Source: an uncultured Flavobacteriaceae bacterium (GTDB lineage: Bacteria; Bacteroidota; Bacteroidia; Flavobacteriales; Flavobacteriaceae). Taken from it: a stretch of 41,568 nt of DNA. Shown piece by piece: positions 1 through 9,637 of the stretch. The notes beneath the pieces are model-generated. The model was not told the DNA's origin. It was given only the letters and a program-made list of their open reading frames with translations, and searched no databases. A program made the translations under genes and the position numbers. Every line of letters begins with the position of its first letter. Position 1 is the stretch's first letter. The stretch lies in assembly GCA_937936275.1 (NCBI GenBank), contig CALHCJ010000012.1:1-41568 (forward strand), written 5' to 3'.

Positions 1-353
1 GTTTTAGCAGCTTGTGTGGTTCTAACGTTTGCTTTGGTGGCAACTTTCATTCCGATAAATCCTGCTAAAGCCGAACAAATTGCTCCAACTATAAAGGATA
101 CAGCTACCATTCCGTTTGATCCTACTTCATTACTTCCCTTGAAATACAAAAGAATAGCTACTGCAATCACAAAAATCGATAAGATTTTGTATTCTGCTTT
201 TAAGAAAGACATTGCACCATCTGCAATATTTTTGGCAATTCTAGCCATTTTGTCGTTACCGACTTCCTGCTTGCCTACCCAAGCATTCTTCCAAGCCACA
301 AAAAGAAGGGCTATTACTCCAAATGCTGGTAATAATTGAATTACTAATTCCAT
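1..353 (-). CDS. hppA: K+/Na+-type membrane-bound pyrophosphatase, N-terminal fragment (continues beyond the window)
   Basis: Minus-strand translation from ATG at 353: MELVIQLLPAFGVIALLFVAWKNAWVGKQEVGNDKMARIAKNIADGAMSFLKAEYK..., typical H+/Na+-PPase N-terminus. Confidence 0.88.
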   Translation of the reverse strand, partial: MELVIQLLPAFGVIALLFVAWKNAWVGKQEVGNDKMARIAKNIADGAMSFLKAEYKILSIFVIAVAILLYFKGSNEVGSNGMVAVSFIVGAICSALAGFIGMKVATKANVRTTQAAK

Positions 354-411
354 TTTGTTGAGTTATTTTAGTTTTTTTAAAGGCTGCTAATGTACTAAAA
401 TCAAATAGAAT

Positions 412-450
412 AAAAAAAGCCACTTTTATTGCTAAAAGTGGCTTTTTTTT
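412..450. terminator. Rho-independent (bidirectional) terminator after ppa
   Basis: aaaaaaaGCCACTTTTattgctAAAAGTGGCtttttttt, directly 3' of ppa stop on minus strand. Confidence 0.85.
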
Positions 451-463
451 ATGTGAAATTTAT

Positions 464-994
464 CTAAATCGTAAATGTGCGTTTCTTTTTGTGTTCGCTT
501 TCGTCATAGCGCTTCACACATTCATGATAAATGGCAATAGCTTCTTTTGCATCACCCCAACCTCCGGTATCAACTTTCTTTTCCTCTAAATCTTTATAGA
601 CTTTAAAAAAGTGCTTGATTTCTTTTTTACGATGTGGATTTATATCACTTAAATCATACTTTTTATTCCAAACAGGATCGCTTACGGGTACGCAGATAAT
701 TTTTTCATCCGGCCCTTTTTCATCGGTCATGTGAAACACACCAATAGGCCGAACTTCCATCACCACCATAGGGTAGGTTGGCTCCGTACCTAAAACCAAC
801 ACATCCAAAGGATCTTGGTCTAGTGCAAGGGTCTCAGGAACAAACCCGTAGTCACCTGGATACATCATTGACGAAAATAACATACGATCAAATCGAATTT
901 TATGTAAAGTAAAATCGTACTCATATTTATTTCGACTTCCTTTGGGAATTTCGATTAATACGTCAAAAGTAATGTCATCAAGTTCTGTACTAAT
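464..994 (-). CDS. ppa: Inorganic pyrophosphatase (soluble, family I); proposed start at ATT 992-994, the ORF track starts at internal ATG 883
   Basis: Extended in-frame translation (I/M)STELDDITFDVLIEIPKGSRNKYEYDFTLHKIRFDRMLFSSMMYPGDYGFVPETLALDQDPLDVLVLG...; the conserved N-terminal half of the family I fold lies upstream of the only ATG. Confidence 0.85.
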   Translation of the reverse strand: MSTELDDITFDVLIEIPKGSRNKYEYDFTLHKIRFDRMLFSSMMYPGDYGFVPETLALDQDPLDVLVLGTEPTYPMVVMEVRPIGVFHMTDEKGPDEKIICVPVSDPVWNKKYDLSDINPHRKKEIKHFFKVYKDLEEKKVDTGGWGDAKEAIAIYHECVKRYDESEHKKKRTFTI

Positions 995-1080
995 AGTTGC
1001 TTGTTTATTTAAGAAAGTAAAGATACTTCAACGATTCTTTACCTTGGTTAGTATATCTTTTTATAGTTAGGGTAACGATG

Positions 1081-3582
1081 TTAAAAATTAAATCCGAAAG
1101 TACCCGTTACACTAAAGGGTCTAGCATTCGGACTGTCTAAATAATTTCCTCGGAAATTAAAATCAATTCTAAGAATCTTAAAAATATTTCCAACTCCCAC
1201 AGAATATTCATAGTATATTCTTTCAGAAGGTGCTTGTAATGGAGTGTTGACTGCAGCCGGAGCACTTAAAGCTCTATTTTCGTCAGACAAATCTCCCCAA
1301 ACACCTCGAAGAGCGACAATTTCTCTTAAATTGAGTTTACGTAAAAAAGGAACTCTTGAAAATAAACGACCGTTAAAATTATGTTCTAAATGCAATGAGG
1401 CGTACGTATCAGTAACAAACTCGTAAAAATCTAAATTTGGAAACGTACCATAATTAGAGAAAAAGGTTTGGTTACCAGGCACGACACTTAATAAGCCTAA
1501 AGGAACTGCCCCAAAGGTTTTTCCGATTTCTAAAGTACTGAAAAGTCTTCCAAAACCTCCAACCTGCCAAGGTTGACTGTATGAAAATTGAAGTCGATCA
1601 TAACTAAAATCACTATTCATAGTTCCTTCAATTCCCTTGGTATACTTTAATAATAAGGTACTATAATTATCATTGATGTCTCTTCGTTCTACACCATAAC
1701 CGATGGTTCGCTTGCCAGGTGTGTAAATGATAAGTGCGTTTAAATCAAGCTGGCTTATTTCAGAAGAAATACCTGTGGGTGAATCAGGGTCAATATAATC
1801 GAGACTAAAGTCGTTGGGCAATGCGGAACTCAGCGTTCGAAATGTACTACCGATACCAATTCTAAAATTTGTTCGTGGTTCTATTTCTAAATTCAGCGCA
1901 CTTAAATTAATATTTGTCAATCGGTTGTTCGCCCCAACGGTAAGCAGAGACGACGAAGCAATACTTCGTCCTAAAACATCATTTGTGGCAGTAAGACTCA
2001 CTCCGAGTTGTTCAATATCTCGCCGATTTCCACCAGAGATTATCAATCGATTTTTACGATCTAAAAGAAACTTTCCTGAAATTCCTGTTTTGAATTTGCG
2101 ATCAGCAAAACCGTAGGCCGTATATCCTTCCAAGCGCCACAGATCATTTTCTCCAAAATAGGTTCTTGCCCCAATTCTAACCCGAGCGCCTTCTGCATCA
2201 TTATATCCGAAGAAATCGTAGACTGAACCAATATCCATATTCCATTTATCGATTTCCACATAACCAGAACCTAGGATACTCACAAGGTTATAGTAAGATT
2301 TAAATTTAGGTACTGTTTTTAAAGTGTCCAGTAGTTTATAAATTCCCGCCTCGTCTTTATTTAAATTCTCTAACCGATTCGTGGCCCAGAATTCGTCGTC
2401 TTTGACAACAGCGGCAGGATCGAAAGGATTCTTATCGGTTTTATAAAATTCTTTTGGTCGCTTTATATCAAACTTATAATTGTCATAAACTGTTGTCCGT
2501 TTCCCATAAACTCCTCTAGATTCTTCTTTTTTCTGAAAGCTAAAATCACTCAACATATAATCACGTTTCAGAAGAAAAACGGAGTCATTGACGACATCAA
2601 ATTCTTGCTCAATATAGATCTCTTTTACCCAGTTGATATTTGCACTTTTGGTAACCTCTAAATTTATATTTTTAATTGCATAGGTAGAGTCATTGACCCA
2701 AAAATCACCTTTAAAGGTCAGTTCATTTTTTCTCCTAGGATAATACACAATGTTATAGCACCATTTATTATCTATGAAAGCACTATCACGTAATGCATAA
2801 TTATAGGTATCAATACCAGTTCGTGAGAGAGGGCTTGTAAAGCTTTTATCAAAAAACTTTAAATAGTTATCATAGATATCATATTCTTGATACAGATCAG
2901 CAACAAAAGCTATTATTGCCTGATTGTTATCAAAACCCGAGTTTTTGTTTCCTAAAATATTTTCTTTTTCTTCCTTGAAATTATTATCACCATACACCTT
3001 TGAAAACGTCTCATTTAAGAAAATAGGTAGATACGTTTTACCCGTAATTCTAGAAGTATCTAAATCTTGAAAGATAAACTCTAAACCCTTGAAAATTTTC
3101 TTTTCCATTAGAGCACTGTCAATAGTATTCAAATCAAATTCTACCTTCTCATATTTATCAAAAGCATATTGATCAAATTTTCTCAAACCATTTACACGTT
3201 TCTTCGCCCAAATTTTACGTAAGATATCTACCGCAGGATTATTTTTTTTAGACTGTTTTCCTGAAATCAATACCACTTCATCGAGTTGCTCTGTACTCTC
3301 AACCATCGTGATTTTCATCTCATAGGTTACCCTTGACGTCAGTGTTATTTCTTGATCGGTATAACCAATAAATGAGATTAATAGAGTTTCATAGGTTTCG
3401 TCAGACTCCATATAAAATCGACCATTATCATTGGTGATTGTACCCTCATTGGAGTTCTTGAAAATAACATTGGCAAAAGCAACAGGTTCACCCAATTCAT
3501 CAATCACCATACCACCCACTTTAGTTTGGGCAGCTAGGGTACTGATAAAAAGAAAGAATAGTGAAAAAAAGAAATGTTTCAT
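1081..3582 (-). CDS. DUF5686 family outer-membrane protein with N-terminal carboxypeptidase-regulatory-like domain
   Basis: Signal peptide, then KVGGMVIDELGEPVAFANVIFKNSNEGTITNDNGRF (CarboxypepD_reg-like) followed by a long beta-rich C-terminal region ending in aromatic FNF. Confidence 0.85.
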   Translation of the reverse strand: MKHFFFSLFFLFISTLAAQTKVGGMVIDELGEPVAFANVIFKNSNEGTITNDNGRFYMESDETYETLLISFIGYTDQEITLTSRVTYEMKITMVESTEQLDEVVLISGKQSKKNNPAVDILRKIWAKKRVNGLRKFDQYAFDKYEKVEFDLNTIDSALMEKKIFKGLEFIFQDLDTSRITGKTYLPIFLNETFSKVYGDNNFKEEKENILGNKNSGFDNNQAIIAFVADLYQEYDIYDNYLKFFDKSFTSPLSRTGIDTYNYALRDSAFIDNKWCYNIVYYPRRKNELTFKGDFWVNDSTYAIKNINLEVTKSANINWVKEIYIEQEFDVVNDSVFLLKRDYMLSDFSFQKKEESRGVYGKRTTVYDNYKFDIKRPKEFYKTDKNPFDPAAVVKDDEFWATNRLENLNKDEAGIYKLLDTLKTVPKFKSYYNLVSILGSGYVEIDKWNMDIGSVYDFFGYNDAEGARVRIGARTYFGENDLWRLEGYTAYGFADRKFKTGISGKFLLDRKNRLIISGGNRRDIEQLGVSLTATNDVLGRSIASSSLLTVGANNRLTNINLSALNLEIEPRTNFRIGIGSTFRTLSSALPNDFSLDYIDPDSPTGISSEISQLDLNALIIYTPGKRTIGYGVERRDINDNYSTLLLKYTKGIEGTMNSDFSYDRLQFSYSQPWQVGGFGRLFSTLEIGKTFGAVPLGLLSVVPGNQTFFSNYGTFPNLDFYEFVTDTYASLHLEHNFNGRLFSRVPFLRKLNLREIVALRGVWGDLSDENRALSAPAAVNTPLQAPSERIYYEYSVGVGNIFKILRIDFNFRGNYLDSPNARPFSVTGTFGFNF

Positions 3583-3661
3583 TCGAAGATTTATGTTCTC
3601 AACAGAACTTTATCAAATAGCATACCAACAAAAATGCTCCGTCAATTTTTAGTCGACGAAG

Positions 3662-3669
3662 CAAAGGTA
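3662..3669 (-). promoter_or_regulatory. Bacteroidota -7 element TACCTTTG upstream of the DUF5686 gene
   Basis: Exact TAnnTTTG match on minus strand in the 3583-3688 intergenic region. Confidence 0.5.
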
Positions 3670-3688
3670 TGTTTACAAAAATTGTTTG

Positions 3689-4666
3689 TTACCTATATAA
3701 CACTTTCTTAACAGCTTTTACCACATCTTCATGATTCGGTAACCATTCAGCCAGCAAAACTGGTGAATAAGGTGCTGGCGTATCAGCGGTGTTTATTTTT
3801 TCTATAGGAGCATCTAAATAATCAAACGCGTGTTTTTGAACATGAAATGTTATCTCAGTGGCTACATTTCCAAACGGCCAAGCTTCTTCTAAAACGACCA
3901 ATCGATTTGTTTTCTTTACCGAGGTCAAAATAGCTTCATAATCCATCGGTTTTACCGTTCTTAAATCGATGATTTCGCAGCTAATTCCTTCTTTTTCTAA
4001 TTCATCCGCCGCTTTATCAGCCTCCTTAATAATCTTTCCGAAGGAAACAATAGTAACATCGCTTCCAGCTCTTCGGATGTCAGCCACTCCTAAAGGAATT
4101 GTATATTCTCCCTCAGGAACTTCTCCTTTATCACCGTACATCTGTTCTGATTCCATGAAAATTACCGGATCGTCATCGCGAATGGCAGCTTTTAATAACC
4201 CTTTAGCATCTGCTGGATTTGATGGCACAACAACCTTTAAACCTGGACAATTGGCGTACCAACTTTCAAAAGCTTGTGAATGCGTAGCAGCCAGTTGACC
4301 CGCTGAAGCAGTAGGCCCTCTAAAGACAATCGGACAAGGAAATTGTCCACCAGACATTTGTCGAATCTTCGCGGCATTATTGATAATTTGATCAATACCC
4401 ACTAAAGCAAAATTAAAGGTCATAAATTCTATAATGGGTCGATTACCCGTCATTGTAGAACCCACTCCGATACCCGCAAAACCTAATTCAGAAATCGGAG
4501 TATCGATCACTCGTTTCGCACCAAATTCATCTAACATTCCTTTAGAAGCTTTGTAAGCGCCGTTGTATTCAGCAACCTCTTCACCCATTAAATAAATGGA
4601 CTCATCTCTTCTCATCTCTTCTGACATAGCTTCGCAAATAGCCTGTCTAAACTGCAATGTTTTCAT
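3689..4666 (-). CDS. pdhB: Pyruvate dehydrogenase complex E1 component subunit beta
   Basis: MKTLQFRQAICEAMSEEMRRDESIYLMGEEVAEYNGAYKASKGMLDEFG..., classic E1-beta. Confidence 0.95.
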   Translation of the reverse strand: MKTLQFRQAICEAMSEEMRRDESIYLMGEEVAEYNGAYKASKGMLDEFGAKRVIDTPISELGFAGIGVGSTMTGNRPIIEFMTFNFALVGIDQIINNAAKIRQMSGGQFPCPIVFRGPTASAGQLAATHSQAFESWYANCPGLKVVVPSNPADAKGLLKAAIRDDDPVIFMESEQMYGDKGEVPEGEYTIPLGVADIRRAGSDVTIVSFGKIIKEADKAADELEKEGISCEIIDLRTVKPMDYEAILTSVKKTNRLVVLEEAWPFGNVATEITFHVQKHAFDYLDAPIEKINTADTPAPYSPVLLAEWLPNHEDVVKAVKKVLYR

Positions 4667-4701
4667 ATATTACTATTTCTTGATTGTGCTAAAAACGCAT
4701 G

Positions 4702-4709
4702 CAAAAATA
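4702..4709 (-). promoter_or_regulatory. -7 element TATTTTTG upstream of pdhB
   Basis: TAnnTTTG on minus strand about 35 nt upstream of the pdhB ATG. Confidence 0.45.
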
Positions 4710-4758
4710 GGAAAATATATCTCAAAAATTGCAGCCTTAAAATCAAAAAAAGTTATAA

Positions 4759-4784
4759 AATTTACTATGCATGCATAGTAAATT
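4759..4784. promoter_or_regulatory. Perfect 26-bp palindrome AATTTACTATGCATGCATAGTAAATT, candidate operator for etfBA (and/or pdhB)
   Basis: All 13 base pairs of the dyad checked position by position; lies in the divergent pdhB/etfB intergenic region. Confidence 0.75.
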
Positions 4785-4833
4785 CGGAAATTAATACCTA
4801 TCTTAGCGCTGTCATTTTAAAGACCTTATTATA

Positions 4834-5574
4834 ATGAAAATATTAGTTTGTATAAGTAATGTACCGGATACAACATCCAAAATAAATTTCACTGATGGTG
4901 ACACAAAATTTGACACTAATGGGGTGCAGTTTGTGATCAATCCCAACGATGAATTTGGCCTAACTAGAGCCATGTGGTTTAAAGAAAAGCAAGGTGCTAG
5001 TGTTCATGTTGCGACCGTTGGCGGTGCAACTACAGAGCCTACCATAAGAAAAGCTTTGGCAATTGGTGCTGATGAAGCTATTCGTGTGAATGCAGAACCG
5101 ACAGATGGTTTTTTTGTTGCGGAACAACTGGCTGCAGTGGTTAAAAATGGAGGTTACGATTTAGTCATTGCTGGTCGTGAATCTATTGACTACAATGGTG
5201 GAATGGTACCAGGCATACTTGCCACCTTACTTGATATGAACTTTGTTAATACGTGCATTGGTTTGGAAGTAGATGGAACAACGGCTACTGCGATGCGCGA
5301 AATCGATGGTGGTAAAGAAAAAATCTCAACAAGCCTTCCTTTAGTTATTGGAGGACAAAAAGGTTTGGTTGAGGAAAGTGATTTGAGAATACCAAATATG
5401 AGGGGTATCATGATGGCACGAAAAAAGGCCTTAAATGTAGTTGAACCCGTTGATGCCAATAAGACTACTGAAGATAGAAAATTCGAAAAACCAGCTGCCA
5501 AAGGAGCAGTTAAGTTAGTCGATAATGTTGATGATTTGGTAAATCTGCTTCATAATGAAGCCAAAGCAATATAA
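4834..5574 (+). CDS. etfB: Electron transfer flavoprotein subunit beta
   Basis: MKILVCISNVPDTTSKINF...NDEFGLTRAMWFKEKQG...GRESIDYNGGMVPGILA. Confidence 0.95.
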   Translation: MKILVCISNVPDTTSKINFTDGDTKFDTNGVQFVINPNDEFGLTRAMWFKEKQGASVHVATVGGATTEPTIRKALAIGADEAIRVNAEPTDGFFVAEQLAAVVKNGGYDLVIAGRESIDYNGGMVPGILATLLDMNFVNTCIGLEVDGTTATAMREIDGGKEKISTSLPLVIGGQKGLVEESDLRIPNMRGIMMARKKALNVVEPVDANKTTEDRKFEKPAAKGAVKLVDNVDDLVNLLHNEAKAI

Positions 5575-5584
5575 AAAAGAAAAT

Positions 5585-6553
5585 ATGTCAGTATTAGTAT
5601 ATACAGAATCAGAAAACGGAAAATTTAAGAAGAATGCTTTTGAGGTTGCTTCTTATGCAAAAGCAGTAGCAGATCAATTAGGTACTTCAGTAACCGCTAT
5701 TTCGTTTAACGCCACTGAAAATGATAGTTTGGGTGCTTACGGAGTTTCAAAAGTATTGAATGTTTCCGATGAAAAGTTGAATACCTTCAACGCCAAAGCA
5801 TTTGCAAACGTCATAAGTGAAGCGGTTGCGAATGAAAATGCAAGCACCATAATACTGAGCTCAAGTGCAGATACGAAGTTTTTAGCTCCATTGGTTGCTG
5901 GAAAACTAAGAGCTGGCTATGTACCCAATGTCGTCGCTGCCCCTGAAAGTACGAGTCCGTTTACCGTGACACGAACTGCTTTTAGCAACAAAGGCTTTGC
6001 TCAAACGCAGATCAACTCAGACGTCAAAGTTATTGGTGTATCGAATAATTCGTTTGGTGCGCATGAAAATGCTACATCTGCAGCGGTAGAAGATTTTAAT
6101 CCTTCATTAAGTGAAGCTGATTTTGCAACAAAATCTATTGAAATTGACAAAGTCGTTGGAAAAGCAACCATCGCAGATGCCGACATCGTTGTCTCAGGAG
6201 GAAGAGGACTTAAAGGACCTGAGAATTGGGGAATGATTGAAGAACTAGCTGATGTTTTAGGTGCTGCTACCGCTTGTTCGAAACCTGTTTCTGATTTAGG
6301 TTGGAGACCTCATGGCGAACATGTTGGCCAAACTGGAAAACCTGTTGCAAGTAATCTTTATATAGCTATCGGTATTTCTGGAGCGATCCAACATTTAGCA
6401 GGAGTCAGCTCTTCAAAAGTGAAGGTGGTAATTAATACAGACCCTGAAGCTCCTTTCTTTAAAGCAGCAGATTACGGTATTGTAGGTGATGCCTTCGAAG
6501 TTGTACCACAACTCATCGAAAAATTAAAAGATTTTAAAGCGCAAAACGCTTAA
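5585..6553 (+). CDS. etfA: Electron transfer flavoprotein subunit alpha (start at MSVLVYTES rather than the upstream in-frame ATG at 5555)
   Basis: MSVLVYTESENGKFKKNAFEVASYAKAVADQLG...VVSGGRGLKGPENW...GISGAIQHLAGVSSSKVKVVINTDPEAPFF FAD-binding region. Confidence 0.95.
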   Translation: MSVLVYTESENGKFKKNAFEVASYAKAVADQLGTSVTAISFNATENDSLGAYGVSKVLNVSDEKLNTFNAKAFANVISEAVANENASTIILSSSADTKFLAPLVAGKLRAGYVPNVVAAPESTSPFTVTRTAFSNKGFAQTQINSDVKVIGVSNNSFGAHENATSAAVEDFNPSLSEADFATKSIEIDKVVGKATIADADIVVSGGRGLKGPENWGMIEELADVLGAATACSKPVSDLGWRPHGEHVGQTGKPVASNLYIAIGISGAIQHLAGVSSSKVKVVINTDPEAPFFKAADYGIVGDAFEVVPQLIEKLKDFKAQNA

Positions 6554-6576
6554 ATTTCGTTAATTTGCCCCTAATA

Positions 6577-6631
6577 AAGAAGGGCTGTTCAAACTAATTG
6601 GTCACCCCTTTTTGTTTGAACAGCCTTTCTT
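6577..6631. terminator. Long hairpin (18-bp stem, 19-nt loop) between etfA and the DUF151 gene
   Basis: AAGAAGGGCTGTTCAAAC ... GTTTGAACAGCCTTTCTT; 17 Watson-Crick pairs plus one G-U in RNA. Confidence 0.6.
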
Positions 6632-6645
6632 AGTTTAAAACGTCT

Positions 6646-7275
6646 ATGAGTTTAGTACGATTAAAAATAAAAGGAATATCCTATAGTCAAACCCAAAATG
6701 GGGCCTATGCTCTTATTTTAAATGAGGTTGATGGCGATAGAAAACTTCCTATCGTTATTGGTGCCTTTGAGGCTCAATCCATTGCAATCGCATTAGAAAA
6801 AGAAATCAAACCACCTCGCCCACTAACTCATGATCTTTTTAAAAACTTTTCAGATCGCTTCGAAATTGTTATCAAACAGGTCATCATACATAAACTCGTT
6901 GACGGTGTTTTCTATTCCAGTATTATCTGTGAAAGAGATAAAATCGAAGAAATTATTGATGCCAGAACCAGTGATGCAATAGCTTTGGCTTTACGATTCA
7001 GCGCGCCAATTTTTACTTATAAAACCATATTGGACAAAGCGGGCATTTTCTTAAAATTTTCTTCAAAAGATAAAGACAAAGAAGACGCAGACGATAGTAT
7101 CATGGTTGATGAAATATTACAAGAAGGTGAAACCGTTGAAATTGAACAAGGAGCAACCGATGGGTATACTGAACTTACCATTGACGAACTCAATAAAGAA
7201 CTCGATCGTGCTGTAGCTAATGAAGATTACGAAAAAGCAGCCAAACTAAGAGACGAAATTTCCAAACGAAACTAA
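6646..7275 (+). CDS. Bifunctional nuclease family protein (DUF151) with C-terminal UvrB/UvrC-motif-like helix
   Basis: DGDRKLPIVIGAFEAQSIAIALE...RTSDAIALALRFSAPIF plus C-terminal LDRAVANEDYEKAAKLRDEISKR. Confidence 0.9.
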   Translation: MSLVRLKIKGISYSQTQNGAYALILNEVDGDRKLPIVIGAFEAQSIAIALEKEIKPPRPLTHDLFKNFSDRFEIVIKQVIIHKLVDGVFYSSIICERDKIEEIIDARTSDAIALALRFSAPIFTYKTILDKAGIFLKFSSKDKDKEDADDSIMVDEILQEGETVEIEQGATDGYTELTIDELNKELDRAVANEDYEKAAKLRDEISKRN

Positions 7276-7296
7276 TTCACCAACAAACAAGTATTT

Positions 7297-8739
7297 ATGA
7301 AAACCAAGCTATGGATTTTAATACTTGTGCTACTTCTTTGTTTTCCCGCTCTTGCCCAAGAGTCTAGTGCTATCAATATAGAACCAGCACTTGAAGCTAC
7401 TACTATCAATGATGTTTCGGAAATAGTACCGAACGCTGGATTCTCGGTGAATAGTTTGTGGAGAGGTGTTCTGGGCATGGGAGTCTTAATTTTAATTGCT
7501 TTTCTGTTTAGTGCAAATAGACGAGCTATCAACTGGAAAACTGTAGGAATCGGACTTGGACTTCAGCTCATCATAGCAATTGGTGTTTTGAAAGTACGCT
7601 TCGTTCAAATTATATTTGAATGGATCGGTGAACGCTTTATTGACATTTTAGAATTTACTAGAGCAGGAAGTAAATTTTTATTCGAGGGACTCGTTGTTGA
7701 CATGGACACTTTTGGATATATTTTCGCATTTCAAGTACTACCCACGATTATCTTCTTTTCCGCCCTTACTTCAGTTCTCTTCTATTTAGGTATAATTCAA
7801 AGGGTAGTAAAAGGCCTAGCTTGGCTGCTCACAAAATCACTTGGAATTTCTGGCGCAGAAAGTTTATCCATCGCTGGTAATATCTTTTTAGGTCAGACTG
7901 AAGCTCCACTCTTAATTAAGGCCTATTTAGAAAAAATGAATAAGTCTGAGATTCTGTTAGTTATGATCGGGGGCATGGCTACCGTTGCGGGAGCTGTTCT
8001 CGCTGCTTATATTGGTTTTCTCGGAGGCGATGACCCTGCCTTACAACTCATTTTCGCAAAACATTTATTAGCAGCTTCTGTAATGGCTGCTCCAGGTGCC
8101 ATAGTAATATCAAAAATATTATATCCGCAAACCGAGACAATAAATACAGATGTAAAAGTTTCACAAGATAAAATAGGCTCAAACCTATTGGATGCGATCG
8201 CAAATGGTACCACAGAAGGACTCAAACTAGCCGTTAACGTTGGGGCAATGCTTCTCGTTTTTGTTGCATTTATAGCAATGATTAATGGTATATTGGGAGG
8301 GCTGGGTGATTGGACCTCAATAAACTCGTGGATAGCAGATAATACATCTTACGACAAATTTTCCCTTGAAGCTATTTTAGGAACTATTTTCGCACCGCTG
8401 ATGTGGCTAATCGGAGTAGCCAAGGAAGATATAATGTTAATGGGTCAGCTATTGGGTATTAAATTAGCCGCAAGTGAATTTATAGGCTACATTCAATTGG
8501 CCGAACTTAAAGACCTTGCCACCAATCCGCATTTTAAATTTAATAAATCAATAATCATGGCCACCTACATGCTTTGTGGCTTTGCAAATTTTGCTTCAAT
8601 TGGCATACAAATAGGTGGAATTGGCTCTCTTGCGCCTGGCCAACGCAAAACGCTCTCAGAGTTTGGAATCAAAGCTGTAATCGGTGGATCTTTAGCCTCT
8701 TTGCTTTCAGCGACAATTGCAGGAATGATATTAGGTTAA
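7297..8739 (+). CDS. NupC/CNT family nucleoside:cation symporter
   Basis: GAESLSIAGNIFLGQTEAPLLIKAYLEKMNKSEILLVMIGGMATVAGAVLAAYIGFL, CNT family core. Confidence 0.92.
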   Translation: MKTKLWILILVLLLCFPALAQESSAINIEPALEATTINDVSEIVPNAGFSVNSLWRGVLGMGVLILIAFLFSANRRAINWKTVGIGLGLQLIIAIGVLKVRFVQIIFEWIGERFIDILEFTRAGSKFLFEGLVVDMDTFGYIFAFQVLPTIIFFSALTSVLFYLGIIQRVVKGLAWLLTKSLGISGAESLSIAGNIFLGQTEAPLLIKAYLEKMNKSEILLVMIGGMATVAGAVLAAYIGFLGGDDPALQLIFAKHLLAASVMAAPGAIVISKILYPQTETINTDVKVSQDKIGSNLLDAIANGTTEGLKLAVNVGAMLLVFVAFIAMINGILGGLGDWTSINSWIADNTSYDKFSLEAILGTIFAPLMWLIGVAKEDIMLMGQLLGIKLAASEFIGYIQLAELKDLATNPHFKFNKSIIMATYMLCGFANFASIGIQIGGIGSLAPGQRKTLSEFGIKAVIGGSLASLLSATIAGMILG

Positions 8740-8806
8740 TAATTATTGATAACTCAAAGCACTAGCTTTTTGAGATTTCACCCATTACCTTTTACCTTTA
8801 TCCTCT

Positions 8807-9631
8807 ATGAAACAATACCACGACTTACTCAAACACGTATTAGCCAACGGCAACCAAAAAGGTGATCGAACGGGTACAGGTACGCTTAGTGTCTTCGGAC
8901 ATCAAATGCGTTTTGACCTTAGTGAAGGCTTTCCCATGGTGACGACTAAAAAACTACACTTAAAGTCCATAGTATATGAATTATTGTGGTTTCTAAAGGG
9001 AGATACGAATGTAAAATATCTTCAAGAAAACGGAGTACGTATTTGGAATGAATGGGCCGATGAAAACGGAGATTTAGGTCCGGTTTACGGACACCAATGG
9101 CGCAATTGGAACGACGATGAAATTGACCAAATTAAAGATGTCATACATGCTTTGAAAAACAATCCGAATAGCAGACGTATCCTAGTTTCTGCATGGAACC
9201 CAAGTGTACTGCCCGACACTTCAAAGTCATTCGCTGAAAACATCACGAATGGAAAAGTAGCACTACCGCCATGTCATGCTTTTTTTCAGTTTTATGTTGC
9301 CGACGGAAAACTATCGTGTCAATTGTATCAGCGTAGTGCTGACATTTTCTTGGGAGTACCTTTTAATATTGCTTCTTATGCCTTGTTTACCATGATGGTA
9401 GCGCAGGTTTGCGGTTATAAAGCAGGTGAATTCATTCATACGTTTGGAGATGCTCATATTTATAACAACCACATGGAACAGGTTGAATTACAGCTGAGTC
9501 GTGAACCACGACCATTACCAAAAATGATCTTAAATCCGGAAGTGAAAGATATTTTCGATTTTAAATTCGAAGATTTTTCATTAGTCGATTATGACCCACA
9601 TCCACATATTAAAGGGGTTGTTGCTGTTTAA
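8807..9631 (+). CDS. thyA: Thymidylate synthase
   Basis: [38 protein letters not shown]...[12 protein letters not shown]...[18 protein letters not shown]. Confidence 0.98.
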   Translation: MKQYHDLLKHVLANGNQKGDRTGTGTLSVFGHQMRFDLSEGFPMVTTKKLHLKSIVYELLWFLKGDTNVKYLQENGVRIWNEWADENGDLGPVYGHQWRNWNDDEIDQIKDVIHALKNNPNSRRILVSAWNPSVLPDTSKSFAENITNGKVALPPCHAFFQFYVADGKLSCQLYQRSADIFLGVPFNIASYALFTMMVAQVCGYKAGEFIHTFGDAHIYNNHMEQVELQLSREPRPLPKMILNPEVKDIFDFKFEDFSLVDYDPHPHIKGVVAV

Positions 9632-9637
9632 AAAACT

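Noticed and set aside
16-339. 107-aa plus-strand ORF at the window start
   Set aside because: Antisense to the N-terminus of hppA, which has clear family similarity on the minus strand.
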